A stretch of DNA of 64,000 nucleotides from the NCBI RefSeq assembly GCF_004571135.1, contig NZ_SPSB01000004.1:1-64000 (forward strand), in the 5' to 3' direction. This DNA is from Algoriphagus kandeliae. GTDB taxonomy: Bacteria; Bacteroidota; Bacteroidia; Cytophagales; Cyclobacteriaceae. Made by a program: the position numbers and the translations under genes. The notes under the pieces are model-generated. The model was not told where the DNA came from, did no database searches, and was given only the letters and a program-made list of their open reading frames with translations. Positions 53,410 through 62,790 of the stretch are shown one piece after another. How positions within the stretch are numbered: the stretch's first letter is position 1; each line of letters begins with the position of its first letter.

Positions 53410-54669
53410 TTATTTTCTAGTCAATTGATCTGCAATACTGGTTCGGTACGCGGACCAAGCCGGAATCAAAGAAGCCAAAAGACCCACACATAACGCATAA
53501 ATTACTATCCAAAGTTCGGCAGGCAAGAAAATCCAAGCTTCCAATCCAGCCCCAACACCTGTTTCATTTTGGGATGCTAGCACCGATAGAAAGCTATGAC
53601 CCAATAATATCCCTAAAATTGACCCAAGGAAAGTCAGACTAATTCCCTCCAGTAGGATCAAAAGCAACAAATCAATTCGACTGGCACCTATAGCTCGCAA
53701 CACCGCTAAATCATATCTTCTCTCCTTAAGAGAATTGTAAAGCGCGATAAATATTCCCAAACCAGAAATCACGATTAGGACATAAGCCAATCCCTCCAAG
53801 ATTGTTACTCCAATTCCCAGCAGTTCAAATAAACGGGATATTTCAAAAGAAGGAGAAGCAGCCTGCATGGAAGTATTGGAGTTGATCATGCGGGGCAATT
53901 GAACAGCCGCCATTGGGCTTCGATACTGGATTAATAAAGAAGTCACTTCCCGTTCTTCATCGGTCTGAGGAAAGCCTGTTTTTGCAACTTCATGATGAAA
54001 ATGCTCTTCATGATCCTCAATCTGGGCTTCTGATTCTTCGGTTTCTTCGCCTTTTTCATCATGGGTATACCAGACCGATTCGATGGAAGTAAGAACCAAT
54101 CGATCCAACACATTTCCTTGAGGCTCTAGGATACCGACAACTTTAAATGCATGCTCATCGTGATCATGGCTTCCCTGACTGATTCCATGGCTTCCGGAAA
54201 AAGTTTCTCCAAGCTTCATTCCTGATTTTTCAGCAACAGTCGCTCCTAGAACAACTTCAAAAGGTTCATTCCAAGCATTTCCAGCCAAAAAGCCAGCGTC
54301 GTAAAGTTTCAAATAATCATGGTTGGTACCAACAATACGGTAACCTTGATAATTATCCCCCAAAGCCAAGGGAATGGTCTGTTTGACAAGTCGATTTCTA
54401 GATAAGCGAATCGCCTCATTCATTGGGATGTTTCCGGTAGGAAAATCAATATGATAGACACTGGAAAGAATCAATTGAAGAGGACTTCCTTTTGCGCCCA
54501 CGACCAAATCAATCCCTGCGGCATCTTGGGTCATCTTTTTTTCAAACTGATCCTGAACCAAGAGCAACACAGTAATGATGGCTAACCCCAAGGCAAGTAG
54601 CAGTACATTCAGCCCAGTGGACAGAGGCTTAAAGGTCAGATATTTCCAACTAAGCTTCAGTAAATTCAT
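53410..54669 (-). CDS. FtsX-like ABC permease with His-rich periplasmic loops
   Basis: A 419-residue MacB/LolC-type permease. One N-terminal helix (about 18-38), a large periplasmic domain (40-285) and three C-terminal helices with the FtsX domain (ALYNSLKERRYDLAVLRAIGAS) are seen. The periplasmic domain has histidine-rich stretches at 161-173 (four His) and 203-226 (five His, amid many Asp/Glu), suggestive of metal binding. It overlaps the ATPase gene by 4 bases. Its cargo could be a lipoprotein or a metal; I favour metal because of the histidines and the DUF3299 neighbour. Confidence 0.9.
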   Translation of the reverse strand: MNLLKLSWKYLTFKPLSTGLNVLLLALGLAIITVLLLVQDQFEKKMTQDAAGIDLVVGAKGSPLQLILSSVYHIDFPTGNIPMNEAIRLSRNRLVKQTIPLALGDNYQGYRIVGTNHDYLKLYDAGFLAGNAWNEPFEVVLGATVAEKSGMKLGETFSGSHGISQGSHDHDEHAFKVVGILEPQGNVLDRLVLTSIESVWYTHDEKGEETEESEAQIEDHEEHFHHEVAKTGFPQTDEEREVTSLLIQYRSPMAAVQLPRMINSNTSMQAASPSFEISRLFELLGIGVTILEGLAYVLIVISGLGIFIALYNSLKERRYDLAVLRAIGASRIDLLLLILLEGISLTFLGSILGILLGHSFLSVLASQNETGVGAGLEAWIFLPAELWIVIYALCVGLLASLIPAWSAYRTSIADQLTRK

Positions 54670-55298
54670 GGGGCCTGCACTTGAATGAAGTTTGAAATTT
54701 GATCTTTTACGCGCTGATCATGCGTCACAATAATCAGTGCCGCTTCAATTTTCGAAGCTTGATTTTGAAGAAGTGAAATCACTTTATGAGCATTTTCATC
54801 ATCCAAACTGGAAGTTGGCTCATCCGCTAAAATCAATCGGGGTTTATTCACCAAAGCTCTTGCTATTGACACTCGCTGGGCCTCTCCCTCACTCAATTTG
54901 GCAATGGATGAATTTGATTTATGCGAAAGGTTGAGTTCGGAAAGAAGGTTATCTAAATCAAGCCCCTCACTTTTGGAAAAATGTCTGGCCATTTGAAGAT
55001 TTTCCTTTACAGTCAAAGGAGCCAACAAATGGGGTTTTTGAAATACAATCCCAATGTTTTCCCCTCGAAATCGATCAGCATTGACTCCTTTTAAGGAATT
55101 GACAATCACTCCATTTAGGACAACCTCACCAGAATCAGGAACCAAAAGACCCGAAAGCAGATTTAATAGGGTTGTTTTTCCACTTCCCGATTTGCCCAAA
55201 ACCAATAGAGAATCTCCCGAATCCAGAGAGATATCCGGAAAATAATAGCGGGTCTGACCCGGATAGGCAAATTGAAGATTCTTCGTAAAGAAAAGCAT
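54666..55298 (-). CDS. LolD/MacB-type ABC transporter ATPase
   Basis: A 210-residue ATPase pairing with the FtsX-like permease encoded next. Walker A is GKSGSGKT, the signature is LSEGEAQR (Glu for the usual Gly, as in many LolD-like ATPases), and Walker B is LILADEPTSSLD. It overlaps the permease gene by 4 bases and follows the kinase gene after 4 bases, so it belongs to the same operon as the two histidine kinases. Confidence 0.93.
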   Translation of the reverse strand: MLFFTKNLQFAYPGQTRYYFPDISLDSGDSLLVLGKSGSGKTTLLNLLSGLLVPDSGEVVLNGVIVNSLKGVNADRFRGENIGIVFQKPHLLAPLTVKENLQMARHFSKSEGLDLDNLLSELNLSHKSNSSIAKLSEGEAQRVSIARALVNKPRLILADEPTSSLDDENAHKVISLLQNQASKIEAALIIVTHDQRVKDQISNFIQVQAP

Positions 55299-55302
55299 AG
55301 AT

Positions 55303-56478
55303 TTATTTTACAGGAATGGAAACCACGAATGTCGTTCCCTTTCCTACTTCACTCGTAAAAGTGATATCTCCGTCCATCACTTCCAAACACTTTTTGACGA
55401 TGGAAAGTCCAAGGCCTGAACCTTCTACAATTCCAACATTCTTTGCCCGGAAAAAACGATCGAAAAGCTGACTTTGTTCTGACTTTGGAATTCCGATTCC
55501 AAAATCTTCCACTTTTCCCTTTAGGAAACCTTCTTCAAAGTCTAGTGAAAAAATTACGTCCCCATCTTCTTTTGAATACTTGATGGCATTGGAAAGCAAG
55601 TTTTCAAAAACTTGATAAAGAAGTTCAGAATCAGAAGTAATGGTCTTGGGGAGCTTTCCCAAATTGGTGGTGATTTTCACTCCATTTTCCACCCCAGCCT
55701 TCACCGTATCCAATAATTCCTTCACGAATGCACCCAAAAACATTTTCTTTGGCTTGAATTCCATTTGGTTGGCATCCGCTTTTCCGAAAAATAGCACACT
55801 TGTAAGCAAGTTGTTCAGTGTCCTGACGGCATTCTCGATCTTGAAGGCATGCTTGGTAATTTTTTGCTTGAAAGGATGGTCTTTCTCTGCATACATCTGA
55901 AGCAATTGGGCCGAGCTCAAAATCGAAGTCAGTGGAGTCTTAAAACCATGAGAAACGTTTAAAACAATTCGGGATTTCAATTCATTGATTTCCCGTTCTT
56001 TTTCCAAAGCCTTGGTCAATTCTTTATTGGCCTCATACAATTCGGCAGTTCTGATCCGTACTTTTTCCTCTAGCTCGTTATTTAACTTTTGAAGTTCTTT
56101 TTCCTTTCTATCCTTAAAAATCGCCAACTCAATCACCATGTTGAGTTCGCGTATGTTGAAAGGCTTGATAACGTAGGCACTCGGATTGGTACCCACTACT
56201 TTATTTAAAGTCTCAGCATCCGAACTGGCACTGAGATAAACGACAGGTATATCATATTTCTCATTGATGATTTCCGTCGTTTTGATTCCATCTAGATCTC
56301 CAGCCAAATTGATATCCATCATCACGATATCAGACTGCTGCTCTTCCAGAATATCTAAAGCCTTTTCCCCTGTATCGGCAATACCGATGATTTCGTGGTT
56401 ATTTTTTTCTAATGCTCGCTGAAGTAATAGTGCGGAAACAGAGTCATCTTCTACGATGAGGATTTTGAGGCTAAACAT
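55303..56478 (-). CDS. REC-histidine kinase hybrid (receiver first)
   Basis: A 391-residue cytoplasmic signalling protein. The N-terminal receiver has Asp11/Asp12, the phospho-acceptor Asp55 (VMMDINL), and Lys105 (IKPF). A coiled-coil linker (about 120-170) leads to a HisKA helix with His177 (NVSHGFKTPL) and a HATPase_c domain (LLSNAIKYS, FGIGIP, GSGLGLSI). The residue after the phospho-acceptor His is Gly instead of the usual Glu. The frame opens at 56520, but ATG 56478 (MFSLKILIVEDD) is the natural start. It lies between the large sensor kinase and the ABC genes. Confidence 0.9.
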   Translation of the reverse strand: MFSLKILIVEDDSVSALLLQRALEKNNHEIIGIADTGEKALDILEEQQSDIVMMDINLAGDLDGIKTTEIINEKYDIPVVYLSASSDAETLNKVVGTNPSAYVIKPFNIRELNMVIELAIFKDRKEKELQKLNNELEEKVRIRTAELYEANKELTKALEKEREINELKSRIVLNVSHGFKTPLTSILSSAQLLQMYAEKDHPFKQKITKHAFKIENAVRTLNNLLTSVLFFGKADANQMEFKPKKMFLGAFVKELLDTVKAGVENGVKITTNLGKLPKTITSDSELLYQVFENLLSNAIKYSKEDGDVIFSLDFEEGFLKGKVEDFGIGIPKSEQSQLFDRFFRAKNVGIVEGSGLGLSIVKKCLEVMDGDITFTSEVGKGTTFVVSIPVK

Positions 56479-56523
56479 GTACGCGATTAAGTCAAAATGA
56501 ATGTCAATGGGAAAATACAAAAA

Positions 56524-59500
56524 TTATGAATCCGACAAAGGAATTTCAACTCGGGCTATTGTCCCCTGACCTTTTTTACTGGATAATTGAATCGTCCCTC
56601 CAAGGATTTTCACTAGATTTTCCGTAATGGTCATTCCCAAACCTGTACCTTCAAACCGTCGTTGGTTGCCAGTACTTTCTTGCTCAAATGGCTGAAAAAC
56701 CTTGGGTAAAAAATCTTCCGAAATCCCAACTCCACGATCTGCAACTTCCAAAATTAAATTCCCATCCTCTTTGGAAACCGTAACCGTGATTTCTCCTTGA
56801 TGAGAGTATTTAATTGCATTACCTATCAAATTATTGAGAATCATCTCCGTGAACCGCTGATCGATTTTACCCTTGAGATTTTTCGTCAAAAATCTCCTCT
56901 GAATTTTTAGACCTTTTTTGGATGCGAGCGAATCCAAGGGTCGAATTATTTTTTCTATAAATGAATTGATATCAGTTTCCGTCCGGATAACTTCCATTTT
57001 CTTGGCCTCGATTTTAGCCATATCCAAAATGGAGGTAATGGTAGCCAACAATCGCTCTCCGCTCTGAAGAATAATATCCAATTCAGAAAGCAACTTGGGA
57101 TCATTTTGACGAGTCATCATCACATGCTCCGTACCTCCCAAAATAACATTGAGTGGCGTACGGATTTCATGACTCACATTGGATAAGAGACTTGTTTTAA
57201 AGCGGTTTGCCTCTTCTGCTTTTTCCTTTGCCTCACGAAGGTTCTTTTCAATCTCCTTTTCTGCCGTCACATCCCTAAAAACTGTCAGAAGCAACTGCCC
57301 ACTTTCCAACTTCGATGGAATACGTTTGGTATAAATCTCCATCTCCATATTTCCTAAGGGCCAATAAATTTCTCTTTCAATTGTCGCCCCCGATTCAGGT
57401 AGATCTTTCAATATACCTTGGAAGGTTTGATAAAACGTAGAATCATTCAAAAGTTCTGGGAAATTTTCGCCCTCCAGATTTTCACCTTTTCGGAGAACCC
57501 AATTGGTGAAGACAGGATTTGCAGCAATGATCTTTTCCCCATCAATAGTTAATAAAAGGGCATCTTTTGAGCTGTCCCATACATTTTTGAATTGTTCTTC
57601 AGCTCTACTTTTCTCCTGATCTTTCCGATCTACGACCGTCCTTAGGATTCCCAATTTTCGAAGCTGAGCATAAAAAGACTGGATCAAAAAACCTAAACCG
57701 ATGAGGAATAAGGCCGCCAAAACAATAAACCAAAACCTAAGGTAAAAGGGCTGCAAAACCTCAAAAGATGCTGTACTATAAGTAGGAGAAAATCGCTCTC
57801 CTTCAAAGGAGGCCTTGATTTCAAATTGATAATTACCAGGAGGAATATTGGGATAAAAAATCCGATTTGACTTAGGATCCTTGAGCAATTGCCAGTCTTT
57901 CTCTAAACCGATCAACCGGTATTGAACCCATAGTTCCTTTTCACGATTGAATGCTATCGCATCAAAATCTATCTCAAGTGTATTATTAGTATAGGAAGTT
58001 TTGACAGTGCTTTTTCCCAAAGTTTCCTCACCACCAACTTGAACAGAATTGAGGTTGAGTCGTGGTATACCCTTTGAAATGAATTTTTCATCTTGAAAAT
58101 AGATAGTCAGCCCTTCAATAGTTCCTATTAGTATCCTATTATAATTTCCTTCAACTAATGCTCCTCGATTCGTTTCATTATTTGGTAATCCAGATTTATC
58201 ATTGAAATGAAGCAAGGAGTCACTTTTATACCTAAAAACCCCATCATCTGTACCAAACCACTTGGCTCCTTGGCTATCTTCCAAAATCGAAAACACAGGG
58301 TTATTGATAGGCTTTCCATTTGGAATGTAGGCTTTTACCTCACCCTCTACTACTATCTTTACACCTTCTTCTGTCCCTAATAAAAGACCTTCTGCAGTCT
58401 CCAGATAATCATAGCCTTCTGCAATTAGGACCCCGGGAAGTTGTATCAATGGATTGGGATTCTCCAAGCGGCTGGCACGCATGACGATCAATCTACCATC
58501 AGAGAGTTTTCCTGCTTTTCGTAAATGATAAAAATTTCCCTCAAATACATTTTCTAGTTCCTTTCTTAAATCATTTTTAAATAAAGCTTCTCCTCGATCC
58601 TTTACTGAGGCAAAATAGAGATTACCCGAACTAGTAATGATCAAACTATCTCCTGCAACTTGAACAGATGCGATGTTTTCTTCTCCCGGTGGATTAAAAA
58701 CCTCAATTCGTTCTGTCTTTAAATCCAATCTTCCTACTCCATTAAAAGAAGCTGAAAACCAGACTCCTCCATCCACTGGCTCAGTAAAATTCACCACCCT
58801 GCTGGTAGGAGATGCTCCTGAAGAGGGATATTCATACAAGGTTTTGACTCCTGTTCTGGAAATTTTCTGAACTCCATTATTAAATCCCAATAAATACTCC
58901 CCTGAAGGGAGGTTTGAAATGGCTGTCACTTCATCAGAAAGTAATCCGGACTTCAAGCGAGAGTAATTCTGAAAAGCTAGGTTATTAATATTCGCTACTC
59001 CTCTGCTACTTCCCAACCAGAGAAGACCTTCCTGATCAATCAAAAAATCCTGTAACATGAATACCCGAAAAATCTCCTCGGAGTCAATCAATAATGGTCT
59101 AGTTGAACCAAATTTCAATTTTCTAAGGCTAGAATTGAAAAAATAAAAAACACTTCCCTTCGAAAAATCCATCCCAAACAAATTATTGTAGGAGGGGTAA
59201 TTCTGATTAAAGTTTTGGTCAAGAAGAATCTGAGGATTGGTAATGGAGGAACCTTTGGCCAAGTATCCTTTCCCCAAAAAATAATACTCACCTGTTTCTG
59301 GAGATTTTTTTACCATCAACGGTGGAGAAGGTAAGGCAATCCCCTCCAGTTTTAGCGGCTTCCAAGCCAAATCGAATGTATATGGACCATGTTCCAAAAA
59401 ATAAAATATGGGCTGTCCCTCCTGCTCAGCCCAGTGGGTCAGGCTCAAATTTCTAAATGGCTCTTTATAAATTCGTTCGGATTCACCATCAGCTTTGACA

Positions 59501-59958
59501 TGGAGTAAATAATCAGGTAAATCAATTAAATATTCCTTATCCTCTTGCTTTCCTTTGGTGAAAAATTGAATGAAGCCTAAACGGCCTAAATCCTCATTTA
59601 ATCCTGGAAATTGAACTCCTTCCCAATTTCCATATCCTCCTTTGAAAAACTTAAACTCCCCTCGATCATTGTACAACCATATCATTCCCTCCTCATCCCT
59701 GTGGATGGAAATCTGATAATCAAACTCTGATCGAAGGCTATCTGGAATAGAGTGAGTCTGGATCCCATCGGAATAAAAAACGCCTCTTGAGGTGGAAAAC
59801 CAAATCCTCCCTAAAGTATCCTGTTCGATTTGAAAAATATTCTGAACTGGGAGATTTACCCCTTTTGGATTTAGATCAAACTTGAAAGTTTGCCCGACTA
59901 GTTTTCCACTAAAAAGGAAAATGCCAACAAATATTCCCAAAAAGAGGTAGCGATTCAT
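56524..59958 (-). CDS. Reg_prop/Y_Y_Y sensor histidine kinase with PAS domain
   Basis: An 1144-residue membrane sensor. A signal peptide leads to a large periplasmic beta-propeller (Reg_prop repeats such as [16 protein letters not shown] and [17 protein letters not shown]) and a Y_Y_Y domain before one transmembrane helix (about 741-765). A PAS domain (about 785-895), HisKA with His930 ([10 protein letters not shown]) and HATPase_c to the end follow. Unlike the hybrid kinases of Bacteroides polysaccharide loci it has no receiver or AraC domain, so it probably signals to the REC protein encoded 45 bases downstream. The ligand is unknown. Confidence 0.93.
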   Translation of the reverse strand: MNRYLFLGIFVGIFLFSGKLVGQTFKFDLNPKGVNLPVQNIFQIEQDTLGRIWFSTSRGVFYSDGIQTHSIPDSLRSEFDYQISIHRDEEGMIWLYNDRGEFKFFKGGYGNWEGVQFPGLNEDLGRLGFIQFFTKGKQEDKEYLIDLPDYLLHVKADGESERIYKEPFRNLSLTHWAEQEGQPIFYFLEHGPYTFDLAWKPLKLEGIALPSPPLMVKKSPETGEYYFLGKGYLAKGSSITNPQILLDQNFNQNYPSYNNLFGMDFSKGSVFYFFNSSLRKLKFGSTRPLLIDSEEIFRVFMLQDFLIDQEGLLWLGSSRGVANINNLAFQNYSRLKSGLLSDEVTAISNLPSGEYLLGFNNGVQKISRTGVKTLYEYPSSGASPTSRVVNFTEPVDGGVWFSASFNGVGRLDLKTERIEVFNPPGEENIASVQVAGDSLIITSSGNLYFASVKDRGEALFKNDLRKELENVFEGNFYHLRKAGKLSDGRLIVMRASRLENPNPLIQLPGVLIAEGYDYLETAEGLLLGTEEGVKIVVEGEVKAYIPNGKPINNPVFSILEDSQGAKWFGTDDGVFRYKSDSLLHFNDKSGLPNNETNRGALVEGNYNRILIGTIEGLTIYFQDEKFISKGIPRLNLNSVQVGGEETLGKSTVKTSYTNNTLEIDFDAIAFNREKELWVQYRLIGLEKDWQLLKDPKSNRIFYPNIPPGNYQFEIKASFEGERFSPTYSTASFEVLQPFYLRFWFIVLAALFLIGLGFLIQSFYAQLRKLGILRTVVDRKDQEKSRAEEQFKNVWDSSKDALLLTIDGEKIIAANPVFTNWVLRKGENLEGENFPELLNDSTFYQTFQGILKDLPESGATIEREIYWPLGNMEMEIYTKRIPSKLESGQLLLTVFRDVTAEKEIEKNLREAKEKAEEANRFKTSLLSNVSHEIRTPLNVILGGTEHVMMTRQNDPKLLSELDIILQSGERLLATITSILDMAKIEAKKMEVIRTETDINSFIEKIIRPLDSLASKKGLKIQRRFLTKNLKGKIDQRFTEMILNNLIGNAIKYSHQGEITVTVSKEDGNLILEVADRGVGISEDFLPKVFQPFEQESTGNQRRFEGTGLGMTITENLVKILGGTIQLSSKKGQGTIARVEIPLSDS

Positions 59959-60020
59959 AATTCACAAGTTAGGAAAAGATCGGAAATGCAGAATTACATG
60001 GATATTGTTTTGCTTTTCTT

Positions 60021-60049
60021 TTGTCAGCGGACGCTTTCTTTTATTTTTG
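60021..60049 (+). promoter_or_regulatory. sucD promoter
   Basis: TTG (60021-60023) and an exact TAnnTTTG match, TATTTTTG (60042-60049), are 18 bases apart. Transcription would start near 60055, just before the ATG at 60073. This shows that the longer in-frame extension from 59986 is not coding. Confidence 0.72.
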
Positions 60050-60072
60050 TGCGAAACTTTAACAAACGAAGC

Positions 60073-60954
60073 ATGAGTGTACTAGTCAATAAAAATTCCA
60101 AGGTGATCGTACAAGGATTCACCGGCTCTGAAGGCTCTTTTCACGCGCAGCAAATGATCGAATACGGCACCCAAGTTGTCGGAGGCGTGACTCCTGGAAA
60201 AGGAGGATCGATGCATTTGGGCAAGCCTGTCTTTAATTCTGTAGAAGAAGCTGTGGAAAAGACTGGTGCAGATACTTCTATCATCTTTGTTCCGCCGGCT
60301 TTTGCTGCGGACGCAATCATGGAAGCGGCTGATGCAGGCATCAAAGTGATTATCGCAATTACCGAGGGAATTCCAGTAGCAGACATGATGCGAGCTAAGC
60401 CTTACATCAAAGAGCGTGGAGCTATCCTAATCGGACCAAACTGCCCTGGTGTAATCACTCCAGGAGAGGCAAAAGTGGGAATCATGCCAGGCTTTGTATT
60501 CAAAAAAGGTAGAATCGGCATCGTATCTAAATCAGGTACTTTAACTTATGAAGCTGCTGACCAAGTAGCAAAAGCTGGTCTTGGTGTATCTACTGCTATT
60601 GGTATTGGAGGGGATCCAATCATCGGAACCTCTACAAAGCAAGCTGTGGAAATGCTAATGAACGACCCAGAAACTGATGCAATCGTGATGATCGGTGAAA
60701 TCGGTGGTAACTACGAAGCAGAAGCTGCTCGCTGGATTCGTGAAACAGGAAATAAAAAGCCTGTAGTGGGATTCATCGCTGGACAGACAGCGCCTCCAGG
60801 AAGAAGAATGGGACATGCCGGTGCTATCATCGGTGGAGCTGATGACACAGCTGCTGCGAAAATGAGAATCATGAGAGAAAATGGAATCCATGTAGCAGAA
60901 TCACCCGCTGAAATCGGAGAAACCATGGCAAAAGCTTTGGGAGTTGGAGCATAA
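60073..60954 (+). CDS. sucD: Succinate-CoA ligase (ADP/GDP-forming) alpha subunit
   Basis: SucD carries the phosphohistidine and CoA site of succinyl-CoA synthetase in the TCA cycle. With the start at ATG 60073 ([15 protein letters not shown]) it is 293 residues, the usual family length. The CoA-binding GFTGSEG, the GPNCPG motif and the active-site GHAGAI (phospho-His) are present. sucC is not adjacent, as is common in this phylum. It accepts the succinyl-CoA made by the mutase encoded elsewhere in the window. A terminator follows. Confidence 0.97.
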   Translation: MSVLVNKNSKVIVQGFTGSEGSFHAQQMIEYGTQVVGGVTPGKGGSMHLGKPVFNSVEEAVEKTGADTSIIFVPPAFAADAIMEAADAGIKVIIAITEGIPVADMMRAKPYIKERGAILIGPNCPGVITPGEAKVGIMPGFVFKKGRIGIVSKSGTLTYEAADQVAKAGLGVSTAIGIGGDPIIGTSTKQAVEMLMNDPETDAIVMIGEIGGNYEAEAARWIRETGNKKPVVGFIAGQTAPPGRRMGHAGAIIGGADDTAAAKMRIMRENGIHVAESPAEIGETMAKALGVGA

Positions 60955-60987
60955 ATAATCTGCTCAGAATCTGAAAATATATTTAAG

Positions 60988-61017
60988 CCGCTTCGATTGA
61001 ATTCGAAGCGGTTTTTT
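60988..61017 (+). terminator. Terminator after sucD
   Basis: The perfect 9-bp stem CCGCTTCGA/TCGAAGCGG (60988-60996, 61003-61011) has a 6-nt loop and is followed by TTTTTT. Confidence 0.93.
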
Positions 61018-61050
61018 ATTTGCCTTTGCGCTTAATCAAAGAGATCCATC

Positions 61051-61058
61051 TACCTTTG
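61051..61058 (+). promoter_or_regulatory. Candidate -7 element of the ABC-F gene
   Basis: TACCTTTG matches TAnnTTTG exactly, 19 bases before the ATG. A TTTG at 61025-61028 is 22 bases upstream, slightly far for -33. Confidence 0.5.
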
Positions 61059-61077
61059 TGCTTCGAAAATCTAGATC

Positions 61078-62709
61078 ATGCTTTCAGTCGATAATATAGC
61101 TGTGATTCACAGCGGCAACACCCTTTTCAGCAATGTTTCTTTTGCCATCAATCCAACTGATAAAATAGCCCTAATGGGCAAAAATGGAGCTGGCAAATCT
61201 ACCCTGCTTAAAATCATAGCTGGAGTAAACAAACCCAGTTCAGGTGCGGTCTCGTATCCAAAGGACTTTGTAGTCGCCTACCTTCCACAGCATCTCCTTA
61301 CCTCGGATGACTGCACCGTGGCGGAGGAGACTGCTAAAGCCTTTGCCGACTACCTGAATATGAAGTCAGAGATTGATCAAATCAATGAGGAGTTGACTAG
61401 GCGAACGGATTATGAATCGGAAGACTATTTCAAACTCATTGAAAAGGTTTCTGAACTGAGTGAAAAGTTCTATGCCATCGAAGAAGTGAACTATGAGGCT
61501 GAAGTGGAAAAGGTTTTGTTGGGACTTGGTTTCAAAAGGGAGGACCTTAATCGACCCACCTCAGAATTTTCCGGTGGTTGGAGAATGCGGATAGAACTGG
61601 CTAAGATTCTATTGAAAGATCCCGATTTGATCTTATTAGACGAGCCAACCAATCACCTAGATATCGAATCTATACAGTGGCTGGAAGAATTCCTGATGAC
61701 CAAAGCGAAAGCTGTGGTGGTCATTTCTCACGACCGAGCTTTTGTTGACAATATCACCACCCGAACCATTGAAGTGACCATGGGGAGGATTTACGACTAT
61801 AAGGCGAAATACAGTCACTATTTGGAGTTGAGAAAAGAACGTCGCGAGCAGCAGCAAAAACACTACGAAGAACAGCAAAAATTCATTGCAGAGACTACTG
61901 AATTTATAGAGCGCTTCAAAGGCACCTATTCCAAAACGCTTCAGGTACAATCCCGAGTAAAAATGCTCGAAAAATTAGAAATCATTGAAGTGGATGAAGT
62001 GGACACTTCAGCCTTGAAATTGCGCTTCCCTCCTTCTCCCAGATCCGGTAAATATCCAGTTATCGTGGATGAAATGAGCAAATCCTATGGGGACCATGTG
62101 GTTTTCAAAGATGCTTCCATGACTATTGAGCAGGGACAGAAGGTAGCCTTTGTTGGGAAAAACGGAGAAGGTAAATCCACCATGATCAAAGCCATCATGG
62201 GTGAGATTGAATTCGAAGGAAAATGTGAATTGGGACACAATGCTTTGGTTGGCTATTTCGCTCAAAACCAAGCTTCACTTTTGGATGAAAGTTTGACCAT
62301 TTTTGAAACCATCGATCACATCGCAGTAGGTGAAATCCGAACCAAGATCAAGGATATTTTGGGAGCCTTTATGTTTAAAGGTGACGACATCAACAAAAAA
62401 GTAAAAGTCCTTTCAGGTGGTGAAAAAACCCGGTTAGCGATGATCAAATTATTATTGGAGCCTGTCAATCTATTGATCCTCGATGAACCAACCAACCACC
62501 TAGACATGAAAACAAAAGATATCATCAAGGATGCCTTGAAGGCTTTCGATGGTACATTAATCGTAGTTTCTCACGATAGGGACTTCTTGGATGGTTTGGT
62601 AACCAAGGTTTTTGAATTTGGCAACAAACGGGTAAAAGAACACTTCGAGGACATCAATGGATTCCTGAGAAATAAAAAAATTGAGAATTTGAAGGAAGTA
62701 GAGAGGTAG
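61078..62709 (+). CDS. ABC-F family ATPase (ribosome-associated)
   Basis: A 543-residue protein with two ABC domains and no membrane part. The first has GKNGAGKST, FSGGWRMR and LLDEPTNHLD; the linker between the domains is charged and helical (RKERREQQQKHYEEQQ), and the second domain has GKNGEGKST, LSGGEKTR and LILDEPTNHLD. ABC-F proteins act on the ribosome as translation or antibiotic-protection factors. It looks like a housekeeping EttA/YbiT-like type rather than a resistance gene, but that distinction is an inference. It is monocistronic. Confidence 0.93.
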   Translation: MLSVDNIAVIHSGNTLFSNVSFAINPTDKIALMGKNGAGKSTLLKIIAGVNKPSSGAVSYPKDFVVAYLPQHLLTSDDCTVAEETAKAFADYLNMKSEIDQINEELTRRTDYESEDYFKLIEKVSELSEKFYAIEEVNYEAEVEKVLLGLGFKREDLNRPTSEFSGGWRMRIELAKILLKDPDLILLDEPTNHLDIESIQWLEEFLMTKAKAVVVISHDRAFVDNITTRTIEVTMGRIYDYKAKYSHYLELRKERREQQQKHYEEQQKFIAETTEFIERFKGTYSKTLQVQSRVKMLEKLEIIEVDEVDTSALKLRFPPSPRSGKYPVIVDEMSKSYGDHVVFKDASMTIEQGQKVAFVGKNGEGKSTMIKAIMGEIEFEGKCELGHNALVGYFAQNQASLLDESLTIFETIDHIAVGEIRTKIKDILGAFMFKGDDINKKVKVLSGGEKTRLAMIKLLLEPVNLLILDEPTNHLDMKTKDIIKDALKAFDGTLIVVSHDRDFLDGLVTKVFEFGNKRVKEHFEDINGFLRNKKIENLKEVER

Positions 62710-62717
62710 GATGAATT

Positions 62718-62784
62718 GTAAGTAGTAAGCGATAAATAGTTAGCGGTGTTGAAACCAACTTACTATTTACCGTTTACGATTTAC
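62718..62784. repeat. Imperfect 26-bp inverted repeat, REP-like
   Basis: The left arm (62718-62743) and right arm (62759-62784) pair at 21 of 26 positions around a 15-base loop. The arms are built from TTTAC/GTAAA-like words. It lies between the converging ABC-F and NIPSNAP genes. There is no T tract, so it resembles a dispersed palindromic element more than a terminator. Confidence 0.55.
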
Positions 62785-62790
62785 AGTCTA

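Noticed and set aside
56479..56520. Longer N-terminus of the REC-kinase
   Set aside because: The 14 extra residues precede the standard receiver start (KILIVEDD) and are not needed. ATG 56478 is preferred.
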